Positions 20,614-29,499 of a stretch of DNA of 64,000 nt are shown piece after piece. Under the pieces are notes generated by a model that was given only the letters and a program-made list of their open reading frames with translations, searched no databases and had not been told where the DNA came from. The position numbers and the translations under genes are program-made. This DNA is from Luteimonas panaciterrae (GTDB lineage Bacteria; Pseudomonadota; Gammaproteobacteria; Xanthomonadales; Xanthomonadaceae): NCBI RefSeq assembly GCF_020511115.1, contig NZ_JAJAVH010000008.1, forward strand, positions 62,001 through 126,000. The letters are read 5' to 3'. Numbering within the stretch: position 1 is the stretch's first letter; each line of letters opens with the position of its first letter.

Positions 20614-21351
20614 ATGCACATCCTTCCGAAGATCCTGACCGATCTGGCCCCAACCAGCGTGCTCAGAGTGGCCATCAATTACGGCAACCCGGTCCTCGCC
20701 AAGCCGCACCCGACGCATGGCACGCCCACCGGCATCAGCGCGGAACTGGCCGAAGAGATCGCCAGCCGTCTCGGCGTGCCCTATCGCTACGAGACCTACG
20801 ATGCCGCCGGCAAGGTATTCGCCGCCCTCGGAAGAGGCGACTGCGACATCGGCTTCCTCGCCATCGACCCGGTCCGCGCCGAAGGCATCCGCTTCACCGA
20901 ACCCTATGCGGAAATCAAGGGTACCTATCTCGTCAGACACGAAAGCCGGTTCCAGCACGTGGAGGATGTCGACACGGACGGCGTGCGGATCGCGGTGGGC
21001 CGCGGCGCCGCCTACGATCTCCACCTCAGTCGCGAACTCAAGCATGCCAGGCTGGAGCGTGCCGAAACCTCCGCCGCGGCCATCGATCTGTTTGTCGAGA
21101 ACGCATTGGATGCGGCTGCCGGCGTGCGACAGCCGCTGCTGCGCTGGACGGCGGAACATCCCGGCTACCGGGTGCTGGAAGGAGACTTCACCACCATCCG
21201 CCAGGCCGTCGCCATTCCCGCGAACCGCTCCGACGACGCCGCGCGCCTGCTTCACCACATGATCGAGGACATCAAATCCACGGCGTTCGTCCGCGCCGCG
21301 CTCGAGCGCAGCGGCGAAACCGCCGTGACCGTGGTGCCGCCATTGCGATGA
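20614..21351 (+). CDS. Solute-binding-protein family 3 homologue lacking a signal peptide
   Basis: This 245-residue protein has the fold of family 3 periplasmic binding proteins, which normally feed polar amino-acid ABC importers. Characteristic parts are GTPTGISAELAEEIASRLGV, ALGRGDCDIGFLAIDP and IRFTEPYAEIKGTYLV. No signal peptide or lipobox is seen: the ATG at 20614 is followed at once by helix-forming residues and the first binding-protein strand. A cytoplasmic location is therefore likely unless the start is misplaced. No ABC permease or ATPase gene is nearby. It is divergent from prpF across the operator-containing gap, so it may sense or bind a substrate of that pathway, which is inference. 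Confidence 0.75.
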   Translation: MHILPKILTDLAPTSVLRVAINYGNPVLAKPHPTHGTPTGISAELAEEIASRLGVPYRYETYDAAGKVFAALGRGDCDIGFLAIDPVRAEGIRFTEPYAEIKGTYLVRHESRFQHVEDVDTDGVRIAVGRGAAYDLHLSRELKHARLERAETSAAAIDLFVENALDAAAGVRQPLLRWTAEHPGYRVLEGDFTTIRQAVAIPANRSDDAARLLHHMIEDIKSTAFVRAALERSGETAVTVVPPLR

Positions 21352-21358
21352 AATGCCG

Positions 21359-22516
21359 TCAGGGCGCCTGATCGGCGGCCTTCTGCTTCGGTTGCACCGT
21401 GCTGCGCCAAGCCTCGAGGAACTGGCGCCGCTTCAACGCATCCAGGTACACCAGCAGCCCCGGCCCGAGCGGGATCGGGCGCAGCGAGCGCACGCGCATG
21501 CCCTCGCGTGCGTGCGGGGAGAGCGGCGCACCGACGCCCGCGGGCATGACCGGCTGCAGCCCCACCTGACGTCCGAGCATGGCCTGGCCGCGCGGCGAGA
21601 TCAGGTAATCGAGGAAACGTCCCGCCTCGGCGGCGTTCGGCGCCGCGCGCGGAATCAGCGCGGTGCGCAGCACGACCAGGGTGTAATCCTCGGGCATCAC
21701 GATGCCCAGCGGCGCACCACCGTCGATGCGCGCCTGCGCGTATGAGCCGAGCATGTTGTAGGCCAGCACGAGTTCGCCGCGAGCGACGCGGTCCAGCAGC
21801 GGGCCGACGCGGTCCTCCAGCACGACCCGATCGTCGCCGAACGCGGCCTGCAGCGCGCCGGCCATGCTGCCAAGCTGATGGTCCTGGGTGGCGAGCAGAT
21901 AGCCGACGCTGCTGCGCGCGGCATCGAAGATACCGACGCGCCCGGCTAGTTTCGCCGCCGGATCGCGCAGCAGCGCCAGCAGTTGCCGGCGCGTGCGCGG
22001 TACCCGCGCAGCCGGAAGCAGACGCTTGTTGTAGACGATGACGACGGGCTCGTAGCTGATGCCGAACACCTCGGAACGCCACTGCGACCAAGCTGGCAGC
22101 TGAGTGGTCGCCGGCGAATGATGCGAGAGCGCATAGCCGTCGTTGGCGAGCTTGAACTGCAGATCCATGCCACTGCTGATGAGCAGATCGGCCACAGCGT
22201 CCTTGCGCGCGCTGGCGGCGACGTGCCGATCATAGATATCGCGGGCGACGAGATCGGAGTACTCGATTTCGGTGCCCGGATGCAGGCGCTGATAATCGGC
22301 GATGACGGCGGTGAAATTCTCGATGTCGGTCGAACCGTGGATGCGCAGTTGCGCGGTGCGCGCCTGCAGTGCCTTGAATGTGCGGATGTCGCCGGCGGCG
22401 GCATGCACGGCGCCGGCGAGAAGCACGAAAACGAGGAACGGGACGAAAACGAATGCCATCGCGCGCCTCGCCTTCACTCGAGCCACGCTCCCTTCCACTG
22501 GCTTCTCGTTTCTCAT
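21359..22516 (-). CDS. Extracellular solute-binding protein (family 1) coupled to a two-component system
   Basis: This 385-residue protein has a long basic N-terminus and then a signal peptide (about residues 20-40, ending near AVHAAAGD). The mature part is a type 2 periplasmic binding fold similar to iron/sulfate/spermidine-type family 1 proteins, with LRIHGSTDIENFTAVIADYQ at its start and GISYEPVVIVYNKRLL in the middle. The start overlaps the histidine kinase stop by the ATGA coupling sequence. No permease gene is present, so it is probably an accessory ligand sensor for the kinase, as seen for other kinases of this class, rather than part of an importer. Confidence 0.82.
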   Translation of the reverse strand: MRNEKPVEGSVARVKARRAMAFVFVPFLVFVLLAGAVHAAAGDIRTFKALQARTAQLRIHGSTDIENFTAVIADYQRLHPGTEIEYSDLVARDIYDRHVAASARKDAVADLLISSGMDLQFKLANDGYALSHHSPATTQLPAWSQWRSEVFGISYEPVVIVYNKRLLPAARVPRTRRQLLALLRDPAAKLAGRVGIFDAARSSVGYLLATQDHQLGSMAGALQAAFGDDRVVLEDRVGPLLDRVARGELVLAYNMLGSYAQARIDGGAPLGIVMPEDYTLVVLRTALIPRAAPNAAEAGRFLDYLISPRGQAMLGRQVGLQPVMPAGVGAPLSPHAREGMRVRSLRPIPLGPGLLVYLDALKRRQFLEAWRSTVQPKQKAADQAP

Positions 22517-23955
22517 GCCGGCAACCTCGGGAAACGCAATGTCACGATCAGGCCGCCATCGACGCGATTGGACAGATCGATGCGGCCGCCATGGCTGTCG
22601 ACGATGCGCTTGACGATCGCAAGCCCCAGCCCCGCGCCGCCAGCCGCGGCATCGCGCCCGCGCGCGAAGCGCTCGAACACGGTTTCCGCATCGGCCGGCG
22701 CAATGCCGGGGCCGTGGTCGGCCACCGTCAACACGGCCATCGGGACAGCCTCGTCGTCGGTGACGGTCAACGCGATCTGCAAGGCCTCATCCCAGCCATC
22801 CGACGACTCGCGGGCCCGCCCGGATTTTCCGTGCTTGAGCGCGTTGTCGATCAGATTCTTGATCGCCTCGCGCAGCAGCAACGCATCGCCGCGGATCAGC
22901 ACCGGCTCGCTGGTCGTGGCCAGGCGCACCTCGGGGCGCGGCCCGGATTGCGGAATCGATTCGTACAAGGCCTGATGCAGCAACTCGGCCAGATCGACGG
23001 TCTCGAATTGCTGCAGCTGGGAACGATGGATCGCGCTCGCATCGCTGAGCAGCTGATTCAGCAGCCGGCTCATGTGGCTGGCGTTGCGCTCGATCGTGAC
23101 CAGGCTGCGCCGTTGCTCGTCCGGATCCTCCTCGTCGAGCGCGAGCTGGGCCTGCGCCCGCAATGCCGCCAGCGGTGTGCGCATCTGATGCGCGGCATCG
23201 GCCATGAAGGCGCGCAGCGTTTCGTTGCTCGCCGACAAGCGCGCCATGAAACGATTGAGCGCCCCGACCAGCTGATCGAGTTCGAGCGGCACCGCGCCCG
23301 TCACCGGCTTGAGGTCGGACGGTTCGCGCAGCGACAGATCGCGTTCGAGCTTCTGCAGCGGCCGCAGCGCGCGATGCACACCGATCCACACCAACCCCAG
23401 CGCCGCCAGCGACAACACCACGATCGCGACGAGCGCGCGCAACACGACGTCATCGGCGAGCGCCTCGCGCGCGATTCGCGTCTGGCCCACCTGCACGACC
23501 ACCCTGCCCTGCACGACGGGACCGGCGATCCAGCGCGAGACCGCGACGAAACGCGTGCGTTCGCCGCGATATGTCGCGTCGAACACGCTCGGCTTGCCGT
23601 CGCGCGGTGGCGACGGCGGTGCGGGTAAGTCTCCATAACCGGTGATGGCCCTGCCTTCGCCCGTAGCCACGCGATAGAACACCCGATCCTCGGGCGCCAT
23701 CGCCAGCACATCGAGCGCGGCATAAGGCAGATCGACCTGCCATTGGCCGTCGACCAGGGCCACGCTGTCGGCGATCGACAGCGCGGAGGCGACCAGCAGA
23801 TGATCGTAGGAGCGATCGGCGGCGGCACGCCCATAGCTGCGCGCGGCCAGAAACAGCAGCACCGCGCCGATCAGCGACAACGTGCCGAGATAGAGCAGCA
23901 GCGTGCGGCGGATCGAACCGCGCTTGCCGGCTTCCTCGCGGCGCGCCTCAGTCAT
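22513..23955 (-). CDS. TctE-like sensor histidine kinase
   Basis: This inner-membrane kinase of about 480 residues probably responds to tricarboxylates. Two membrane helices (about residues 17-38 and 155-178) flank a 2CSK_N-type periplasmic domain with RSYDHLLVASALSIADSV. A HAMP-like region and the H-box AHQMRTPLAALRAQ follow, then the ATPase motifs NLIDNALKHG, ADHGPGI and GGAGLGLAIVK. The gene overlaps the upstream regulator by eight bases (ATGACTGA) and the downstream binding protein by four, so all three are translated together. Two upstream ATGs (23961 and 23967) are also possible starts. Confidence 0.9.
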   Translation of the reverse strand: MTEARREEAGKRGSIRRTLLLYLGTLSLIGAVLLFLAARSYGRAAADRSYDHLLVASALSIADSVALVDGQWQVDLPYAALDVLAMAPEDRVFYRVATGEGRAITGYGDLPAPPSPPRDGKPSVFDATYRGERTRFVAVSRWIAGPVVQGRVVVQVGQTRIAREALADDVVLRALVAIVVLSLAALGLVWIGVHRALRPLQKLERDLSLREPSDLKPVTGAVPLELDQLVGALNRFMARLSASNETLRAFMADAAHQMRTPLAALRAQAQLALDEEDPDEQRRSLVTIERNASHMSRLLNQLLSDASAIHRSQLQQFETVDLAELLHQALYESIPQSGPRPEVRLATTSEPVLIRGDALLLREAIKNLIDNALKHGKSGRARESSDGWDEALQIALTVTDDEAVPMAVLTVADHGPGIAPADAETVFERFARGRDAAAGGAGLGLAIVKRIVDSHGGRIDLSNRVDGGLIVTLRFPRLPA

Positions 23956-24637
23956 CGCCATGCTCAACCGGTTCGATCGGCTCGATCATGTAGCCCGCGC
24001 CGCGCACCGTCGTGATGCGCAAGGGCGCGGCCGCGAGCCGTTTGCGCAAACGGCCGACATACAGTTCGATCGCGTTCGGCCCGGCTTCGTCGTCGAAACC
24101 GAACAGGCCGTTGCCGATCTCGTCCTTGCTCACCACCTGACCGATCTTGCCGATGAGGATTTCGAGCAGACGGAATTCGCGGTTCGGCAGTTCGATCGTC
24201 TCGCCGTCGCTGGTGACGCGGTGCGCGGCACTGTCGAACGTGAACGTCCCGATCTGCACGGCGCCCGCGGCCTGGCCGCGGTTGCGCCGCAGCAGCACGC
24301 GGCAGCGTGCCTCGAACTCGCGGAAATCGAAAGGCTTGCCGAGATAGTCGTCGGCGCCGACGTCGAGAGCGTTGACGCGATCCTCGATGCCGTCGCGCGC
24401 GGTGAGCATCAGCACCGGCGTGGCGTCGCCGCGCTCACGCAGACCGGCCAGCAAGCTGAGGCCGTTCAGACGTGGCAGCCCGATATCGAGCACGACCAGA
24501 TCGAAGGCCTGGTACTTCAGCACGCTCGCCGCCTTGACACCGTCGGATTGCCAATCGACAGCATGCCCGCTGCGGCGCATGCGCCGAATGATGGCGTCCG
24601 CCAGATCCGCGTTGTCCTCGACCAGCAGGATGCGCAC
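23948..24637 (-). CDS. TctD-like OmpR-family response regulator
   Basis: This 229-residue OmpR/PhoB-type regulator has a receiver domain (about 1-115) with the acidic pair at residues 8-9, phospho-acceptor Asp51 in VVLDIGLPRLNG and Lys near residue 101 in YLGKPFDF. The winged-helix DNA-binding domain (about 130-220) has LPNREFRLLEILIGKIGQVVSK and ELYVGRLRKRL. It starts at GTG 24637 after an AGAGG ribosome site. It heads the operon regulator-kinase-binding protein and is divergent from the porin-transporter operon by a 173-bp gap, the arrangement of TctDE-type systems that induce citrate porins and transporters. Confidence 0.93.
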   Translation of the reverse strand: MRILLVEDNADLADAIIRRMRRSGHAVDWQSDGVKAASVLKYQAFDLVVLDIGLPRLNGLSLLAGLRERGDATPVLMLTARDGIEDRVNALDVGADDYLGKPFDFREFEARCRVLLRRNRGQAAGAVQIGTFTFDSAAHRVTSDGETIELPNREFRLLEILIGKIGQVVSKDEIGNGLFGFDDEAGPNAIELYVGRLRKRLAAAPLRITTVRGAGYMIEPIEPVEHGDD

Positions 24638-24810
24638 TGTCGCCTCTTTCTTCCTCGTCGCGGCGCTTGCCGCTTCTCAACGAATGACCAGTTTCCGGGA
24701 TGACAGGTCTTTGACAGCTTCACGCGCCTAGCCTGCACGCGAGGGTTGCCGTCGGCCCATCAAGCCACGGCAACTATAAGCGCACGTCGGTGCGCGATGG
24801 GAGGACATCG
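24638..24810. promoter_or_regulatory. Divergent promoter region between the TctD-like regulator and the porin operon
   Basis: This 173-bp gap must hold promoters in both directions and presumably binding sites for the response regulator. A TTGACA box is seen at 24711-24716 but the base pattern at the matching -10 distance is weak. A GGGAGG ribosome site at about 24799-24804 precedes the porin ATG. I cannot define the regulator's recognition sequence. Confidence 0.5.
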
Positions 24811-26001
24811 ATGCGTTCCATTTCCCACGCCGCCGCGTGCGCGGGGCTGTGTCTGTTCTGCGCGCCGTGCTTTGCCGGTGGCGATGCCGCCGGCGAGGAC
24901 TCGTTCACCGCCGAACTCGGTGGCGAGCTGCACCTGGACTATTCCGCCTTCGACAACGACGATCGCGGCCCGAACAACACCGACGGACTGGATGCCCGCC
25001 GCGCGCGACTGGAAGTCTCCGGCGACTTCTACGGCTGGGGCTACAGCTTCGAAGCCGATTTCGAAGGCCTGCAGGACGATTTCTCGGCCGACGTGATCGA
25101 GGCGAAGAACTTCTACGTCACTCGCGAGTTCGGCACCAGCAAGCTCACCATCGGGCAGTTCATCCAGAACTTCTCCCTCGATGCCAAGACCAGCTCCAAC
25201 AACGGACTGTTGATGGAGCGCACGATGTTCGGCACTACGATCGCGCCGCTCTATCGGCTCGGCGTCGGTTGGATCGATGCGCGCGATCACCACACGCTCG
25301 GCGTCGGCTACTACAGTCTGGAACAGATCGACGAGTGGCATACCAAGGGCAATGCGCTGAGCGCGCGCGGGACCTGGACGCCGTTGCGTGAGGATGAACG
25401 CGTCGTCCATCTCGGGCTGTCCCTGGCGCGTGAATGGTACGACCACCCCGGCGTCGATGGCGCCTCCGCGTTGCGCGTCCGGCCACGCCCGGCCGGCGCG
25501 CAGTCCGACAACAGCCGCGCGATGCTGACCGACTTCAGCACCGGGCGCGACGTCGACGCCGACAAGTACTCGCTGGAATTCGCCGTCACACGCGGGCCGC
25601 TGTACGTGCAATCGGAATACGGCGGCGTCCGCTACGACGACGGCATGCAGCGCAACGATCTGCGCTCGTTCTACGCGGCGGCGGGTTGGCTTTTGACCGG
25701 CGAAACCATGCCCTACGATGCCAAGAACGGCCGCTTCGGCAAGGTCAAGCCGCAGCGCAAGGGCGGCGCCTGGCAACTCGTCCTGCGCTACGACCGCATG
25801 ACCGGACGGCAACACCTCGACGGCCAGACCGACTTCCTCGACGTCTCGACCGAAGCACGCAGCATCGGCGTGAACTGGTACGCCAACGCCAACATCCGCC
25901 TGATGGTCGACTGGATCGAAAGCCGCAACCGCGATCGCTTCGCCGATCGCACGCTCGATCGCACCCGCGCCCTGACCACGCGCTTCCAGTTCGTCTTCTG
26001 A
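24811..26001 (+). CDS. OprP/OprO-type outer-membrane porin
   Basis: This 396-residue protein starts with a signal peptide (about residues 1-24, cleavage near CFAGGDA). It continues as a beta-barrel of the phosphate-selective porin O/P family: ELGGELHLDYSAFDNDD, ARRARLEVSGDFYGWGYSFE and a C-terminal strand ending in Phe (TTRFQFVF). The ATG at 24811 follows a GGGAGG ribosome site and begins the signal peptide directly. As the first gene of an operon with a CitMHS transporter and opposite a TctD-like regulator, it most likely carries anions such as citrate across the outer membrane rather than phosphate; this is an inference from context. Confidence 0.88.
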   Translation: MRSISHAAACAGLCLFCAPCFAGGDAAGEDSFTAELGGELHLDYSAFDNDDRGPNNTDGLDARRARLEVSGDFYGWGYSFEADFEGLQDDFSADVIEAKNFYVTREFGTSKLTIGQFIQNFSLDAKTSSNNGLLMERTMFGTTIAPLYRLGVGWIDARDHHTLGVGYYSLEQIDEWHTKGNALSARGTWTPLREDERVVHLGLSLAREWYDHPGVDGASALRVRPRPAGAQSDNSRAMLTDFSTGRDVDADKYSLEFAVTRGPLYVQSEYGGVRYDDGMQRNDLRSFYAAAGWLLTGETMPYDAKNGRFGKVKPQRKGGAWQLVLRYDRMTGRQHLDGQTDFLDVSTEARSIGVNWYANANIRLMVDWIESRNRDRFADRTLDRTRALTTRFQFVF

Positions 26002-26034
26002 CCGCCAACGCGGCCGATTTCCCAGGAGTTCACC

Positions 26035-27366
26035 ATGGTCCTCACCCTTCTCGGTTTCGGGATGGTCCTGACCTTCATGTACCTGATCATGAGCAAGCGG
26101 CTCGCGCCGCTGGTCGCACTGATCGTCATCCCGATCACCTTCGCATTGCTCGGCGGCTTCGGCGCCGGCATTGGCGAGATGATGATCGAGGGCATCAAGA
26201 AGATCGCGCCGACCGGCGTGATGCTGATGTTCGCGATCCTCTACTTCGGCGTGATGATCGATGCCGGTCTGTTCGATCCGATCGTCAAGCGCATCCTCAA
26301 GCTGGTCAAGGGCGATCCGGTCAAGATCGTGGTGGGCACCGCGGTGCTGGCGATCCTGATTTCGCTCGACGGCGACGGCTCGACCACCTACATGATCACC
26401 GTCTCGGCAATGCTGCCGCTCTATCAGCGGCTGCGCATGAATCCGATCAACTTGACCTGCGTCGCCATCCTCGCCAGCGGCGTGATGAACCTGACGCCCT
26501 GGGGCGGCCCGACCGCGCGCGCGGCGACCGCGTTGCATGTCGATCCGAGCGAAGTGTTCGTGCCGCTGGTCCCGGCGATGGGCATGGCGCTGGCGTCGAT
26601 CATCTTGCTCGCCTGGTACCTCGGCCTGCGCGAACGCAAACGTCTGGGTATCGTGACGCTGCACGGCCATTCCGTCGACTGGCATCCGGAACACGACACC
26701 GGCAGCGACAACCTCCCCACGCTCGCCGACAGCGAAGACACCAAGCGGCCGAAACTGCTGTGGGTGAACGCGGCACTGACGATCGCGCTGATGGTCACGC
26801 TGATCCTTGGCCTGCTGCCGCTGCCGGTGCTGTTCATGATCGGCTTCGCACTGGCGCTGGTGATCAACTATCCCGATCTCGCCGAACAGCGTCGCCGTAT
26901 CGTCAACCACGCCGGCAATGTGCTCTCGGTGGTGTCGCTGATTTTCGCCGCCGGCATCTTCACCGGCATCCTGTCGAACACCGGTATGGTCGAGGCGATG
27001 TCGCGCAGCTTCCTCGCCATCATTCCCGATGCCTGGGGGCCGTACCTGGCGGTGATCACAGCGATCGCGAGCATGCCGTTCACCTTCTTCATGTCGAACG
27101 ACGCCTTCTATTTCGGCGTGCTGCCGATCCTGTCCGAGGCTGCCAGCCACTACGGCATCACGCCGGTGGAAATGGCGCGCGCCTCGTTGGCCGGGCAACC
27201 GGTGCATCTGTTGAGCCCGCTGGTGCCCTCGACCTATCTGCTGGTCGGCATGGCCAATGTCGACTTCGCCGACCATCAGCGCTTCACGCTGAAATGGGCG
27301 GTGATGGTGTCGATGGTGCTGCTGGCCGCCTCGCTGTTGTTCGCGCTGTATCCCTACGCCGCCTGA
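26035..27366 (+). CDS. CitMHS-family citrate (metal-citrate) symporter
   Basis: This 443-residue inner-membrane protein fits the CitMHS family, which imports citrate complexed with a divalent metal together with protons. About 12 hydrophobic segments are seen. Family-typical stretches are LYFGVMIDAGLFDPIVKRIL, SLDGDGSTTYMITVSAMLPL and MNLTPWGGPTARAATAL, and in the second half FFMSNDAFYFGVLPIL. An AGGAG ribosome site sits before the ATG, 33 bases after the porin stop, so both belong to one operon. Which metal is preferred cannot be read from the sequence. It makes the citrate link of this island explicit. Confidence 0.92.
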   Translation: MVLTLLGFGMVLTFMYLIMSKRLAPLVALIVIPITFALLGGFGAGIGEMMIEGIKKIAPTGVMLMFAILYFGVMIDAGLFDPIVKRILKLVKGDPVKIVVGTAVLAILISLDGDGSTTYMITVSAMLPLYQRLRMNPINLTCVAILASGVMNLTPWGGPTARAATALHVDPSEVFVPLVPAMGMALASIILLAWYLGLRERKRLGIVTLHGHSVDWHPEHDTGSDNLPTLADSEDTKRPKLLWVNAALTIALMVTLILGLLPLPVLFMIGFALALVINYPDLAEQRRRIVNHAGNVLSVVSLIFAAGIFTGILSNTGMVEAMSRSFLAIIPDAWGPYLAVITAIASMPFTFFMSNDAFYFGVLPILSEAASHYGITPVEMARASLAGQPVHLLSPLVPSTYLLVGMANVDFADHQRFTLKWAVMVSMVLLAASLLFALYPYAA

Positions 27367-27385
27367 GCCAAGAGGAATCGACGAC

Positions 27386-28126
27386 ATGACACTACGCATC
27401 GCCTACGTCACAAGCGGCATGGGCAGCCTCGGTACCGCCATCTGCCAGAAGCTCGCGCAAAACGGGCACACCGTGGTGGCCGGCTGCGGCCCGAATTCGC
27501 CGCGCAAGGCCGGCTGGCTGCGCGAGCAGCGCGAACTCGGCTACGAATTCGTCGCCTCGGAAGGCAACGCCGCCGACTGGGAATCGACCGTGGCGGCGTT
27601 CGCCAAGGTGAAAGCCGAAGTCGGTGAGGTCGACGTGCTGGTCAACAACGCTGGTGGCACGCGCGACGTGCTGTTCCGGCAGATGACGCGCGAAGACTGG
27701 AACGCGGTGATGACCGGCAACCTGCACACGCTGTTCAACATCACCAAGCAGGTGATCGACGGCATGGCCGCGCGCGGTTGGGGACGAATCGTCAACATCG
27801 CCTCGGTCAGCGCGCAGAAGGGCCAGATCGGCCAGGTGAACTATGCAACGGCGAAATCGGCGATGCACGGTTTCACACGCGCGCTGGCGAACGAATTCGC
27901 CGCGCGCGGCGTCACCGTGAACACGATTTCGCCAGGTTATGTCGCCAGCGCCTCGATCAGCACGTTCCCGCCGGATGTGCTCGATCGTCTCGCCACCTCG
28001 GTGCCGGTGCGGCGGCTCGGAAAACCCGAGGAAGTCGCCAGCCTGTGCGCCTGGATGGCCTCGGACGACGCGGCCTACGTCACCGGCGCCGACTATGCGG
28101 TCAATGGCGGATTGCACATGCGGTGA
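27386..28126 (+). CDS. phaB: PhaB-like acetoacetyl-CoA reductase (SDR)
   Basis: This 246-residue SDR resembles NADPH-dependent acetoacetyl-CoA reductase of polyhydroxybutyrate synthesis. The cofactor loop TSGMGSLGTAICQKL and CGPNSPRKAGWL are characteristic of PhaB, and NNAGGTRDVLFRQMTREDW, SVSAQKGQIGQVNYATAKSA and NGGLHMR complete the pattern. It begins 20 bases after the citrate transporter and is clearly in its operon. No PHA synthase or thiolase is present here. The placement suggests that acetyl-CoA and reducing power from imported citrate may be routed to hydroxybutyrate, or that the enzyme acts on a related oxoacyl-CoA. Confidence 0.85.
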   Translation: MTLRIAYVTSGMGSLGTAICQKLAQNGHTVVAGCGPNSPRKAGWLREQRELGYEFVASEGNAADWESTVAAFAKVKAEVGEVDVLVNNAGGTRDVLFRQMTREDWNAVMTGNLHTLFNITKQVIDGMAARGWGRIVNIASVSAQKGQIGQVNYATAKSAMHGFTRALANEFAARGVTVNTISPGYVASASISTFPPDVLDRLATSVPVRRLGKPEEVASLCAWMASDDAAYVTGADYAVNGGLHMR

Positions 28127-28230
28127 GTACAGCCTTTCGGCTTCCGGACGTCACTCCTCCTCCCCCTCACCTCGCCCGGAAGCCGATTCCCGACGCGTGT
28201 CCGGCACGCGTCCGAAATGCACTCGCTGGA

Positions 28231-29493
28231 TCACACCTCGAAGATCGGCGTGTCGCCACTCACTTGATCGAGGCGGATGCGATTGGCGAACAGCGAGAAC
28301 GCCAGCATGCCGGCAAGGCCGTTCGCGCGCGACACCCATTGCGGCATGTAGCGTGCTGGCAGTAGCGCGCCGCTGTCGAACAACGGCTCGAAGCGTTGCA
28401 CGTCGGTGAGCGTCATCTTGCCGGCGAACAGCAGCCGGCACAGCCGCAGCTTGTCCTGGCGCAGCGACCAGCGGAAGAAGGTATGCACGCCGATCAGTCC
28501 GCGCAGGTAGACCGTGTCCTTGGTGAATGCCTGTCCGCCATTCAGCGGCACGCCACGGAACACGCGCTGCGCCGAGGCGAAACTTTCCGCCGCGGACTGC
28601 CCTGCCGCCTGGAAATAACGGAACACCTGGATGAAATCGGCGCCTTCGAGCGCCATCGCCACGGCCTCGATGCGTAGCGATACGCGCTTCATGCGTTCGA
28701 TGTCGATGCTGCCGGTGATCTGTTCGGCGAAGGTCGCCAGGCCTTCCTGCGTCGCCGTGGTGCGCGGCGATGACAGCGCCAGACTCGGCAGCACGGGCTG
28801 TGCGCGACCGTTGAGCGCGGTGAGCGAATGCACGAAGGCTTCGTGCTGCAGCAACTGGTGCTTGTCGTAGTCGGTGTATTCGGCGCCGGTGCGCAGGCGG
28901 ATGCGCTGTGCGCCAGCCGCGGCCTTGGCGATCATGTCCGGATCGAGCGTCACCTCGATCACGCGTTCGCCGAAGAACGCATCCAGATCGACCTGCAGCT
29001 GCAATTGCAGCGCCGTCGCAGAGATGGCGACCTGTTCCTCCGGCGCGATCAGCTCATGATCGAGTTCGTTGGCGATATCGATGAAGTGGTGTGCGGCGAC
29101 GCGCGCCGTCGGCCCGCTGCCCGGCAGGGGTTCGTCCGGGCGTCCGAACAGGCGGATCGAATGCGCGCAGACCGCGTCGGTGCCAAGCGCTTCCAGCAGT
29201 TCCGCCGCGATCGACCAGCTGCGCGTGGAATCGATGAGATAGGCGCCGAGGGGATGCGCGGGATCGGCGGTGGCGGCGATCGCATCCAGCTCGCGCCGGG
29301 TGTCGGTGAAATCGAGCTTCGGGTAATCGATCTTCGGCAGCTCTTCGCGACCCTGCGCATGCATGTCGAGAAAGCGCTGCTGCGCGCTCGCCGGCCAGCT
29401 GACCAAGGACAACAGCTTGATCCCGCGCACAGCGGCGACCATGCGCGCGTCGAGCGCGGCGTGATGGGCGATCTCCGCGTCTGTGCCGCTCAT
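28231..29493 (-). CDS. DUF1704 / QEGLA-motif protein (putative metallo-carboxypeptidase family)
   Basis: This 420-residue protein contains the signature TQEGLATFAE and an upstream metal-type motif HEAFVHSLTALNG, which has the HExxxH spacing. In the eukaryotic members (MATCAP/KIAA0895-type) the same motif forms the zinc site of a tyrosine carboxypeptidase acting on tubulin. Bacterial members carry the old name flavohemoglobin expression-modulating QEGLA protein, and their substrate is not established. No signal peptide is seen. It starts six bases after rsgA on the same strand and is probably co-transcribed with it. Confidence 0.85.
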   Translation of the reverse strand: MSGTDAEIAHHAALDARMVAAVRGIKLLSLVSWPASAQQRFLDMHAQGREELPKIDYPKLDFTDTRRELDAIAATADPAHPLGAYLIDSTRSWSIAAELLEALGTDAVCAHSIRLFGRPDEPLPGSGPTARVAAHHFIDIANELDHELIAPEEQVAISATALQLQLQVDLDAFFGERVIEVTLDPDMIAKAAAGAQRIRLRTGAEYTDYDKHQLLQHEAFVHSLTALNGRAQPVLPSLALSSPRTTATQEGLATFAEQITGSIDIERMKRVSLRIEAVAMALEGADFIQVFRYFQAAGQSAAESFASAQRVFRGVPLNGGQAFTKDTVYLRGLIGVHTFFRWSLRQDKLRLCRLLFAGKMTLTDVQRFEPLFDSGALLPARYMPQWVSRANGLAGMLAFSLFANRIRLDQVSGDTPIFEV

Positions 29494-29499
29494 CGTTGT

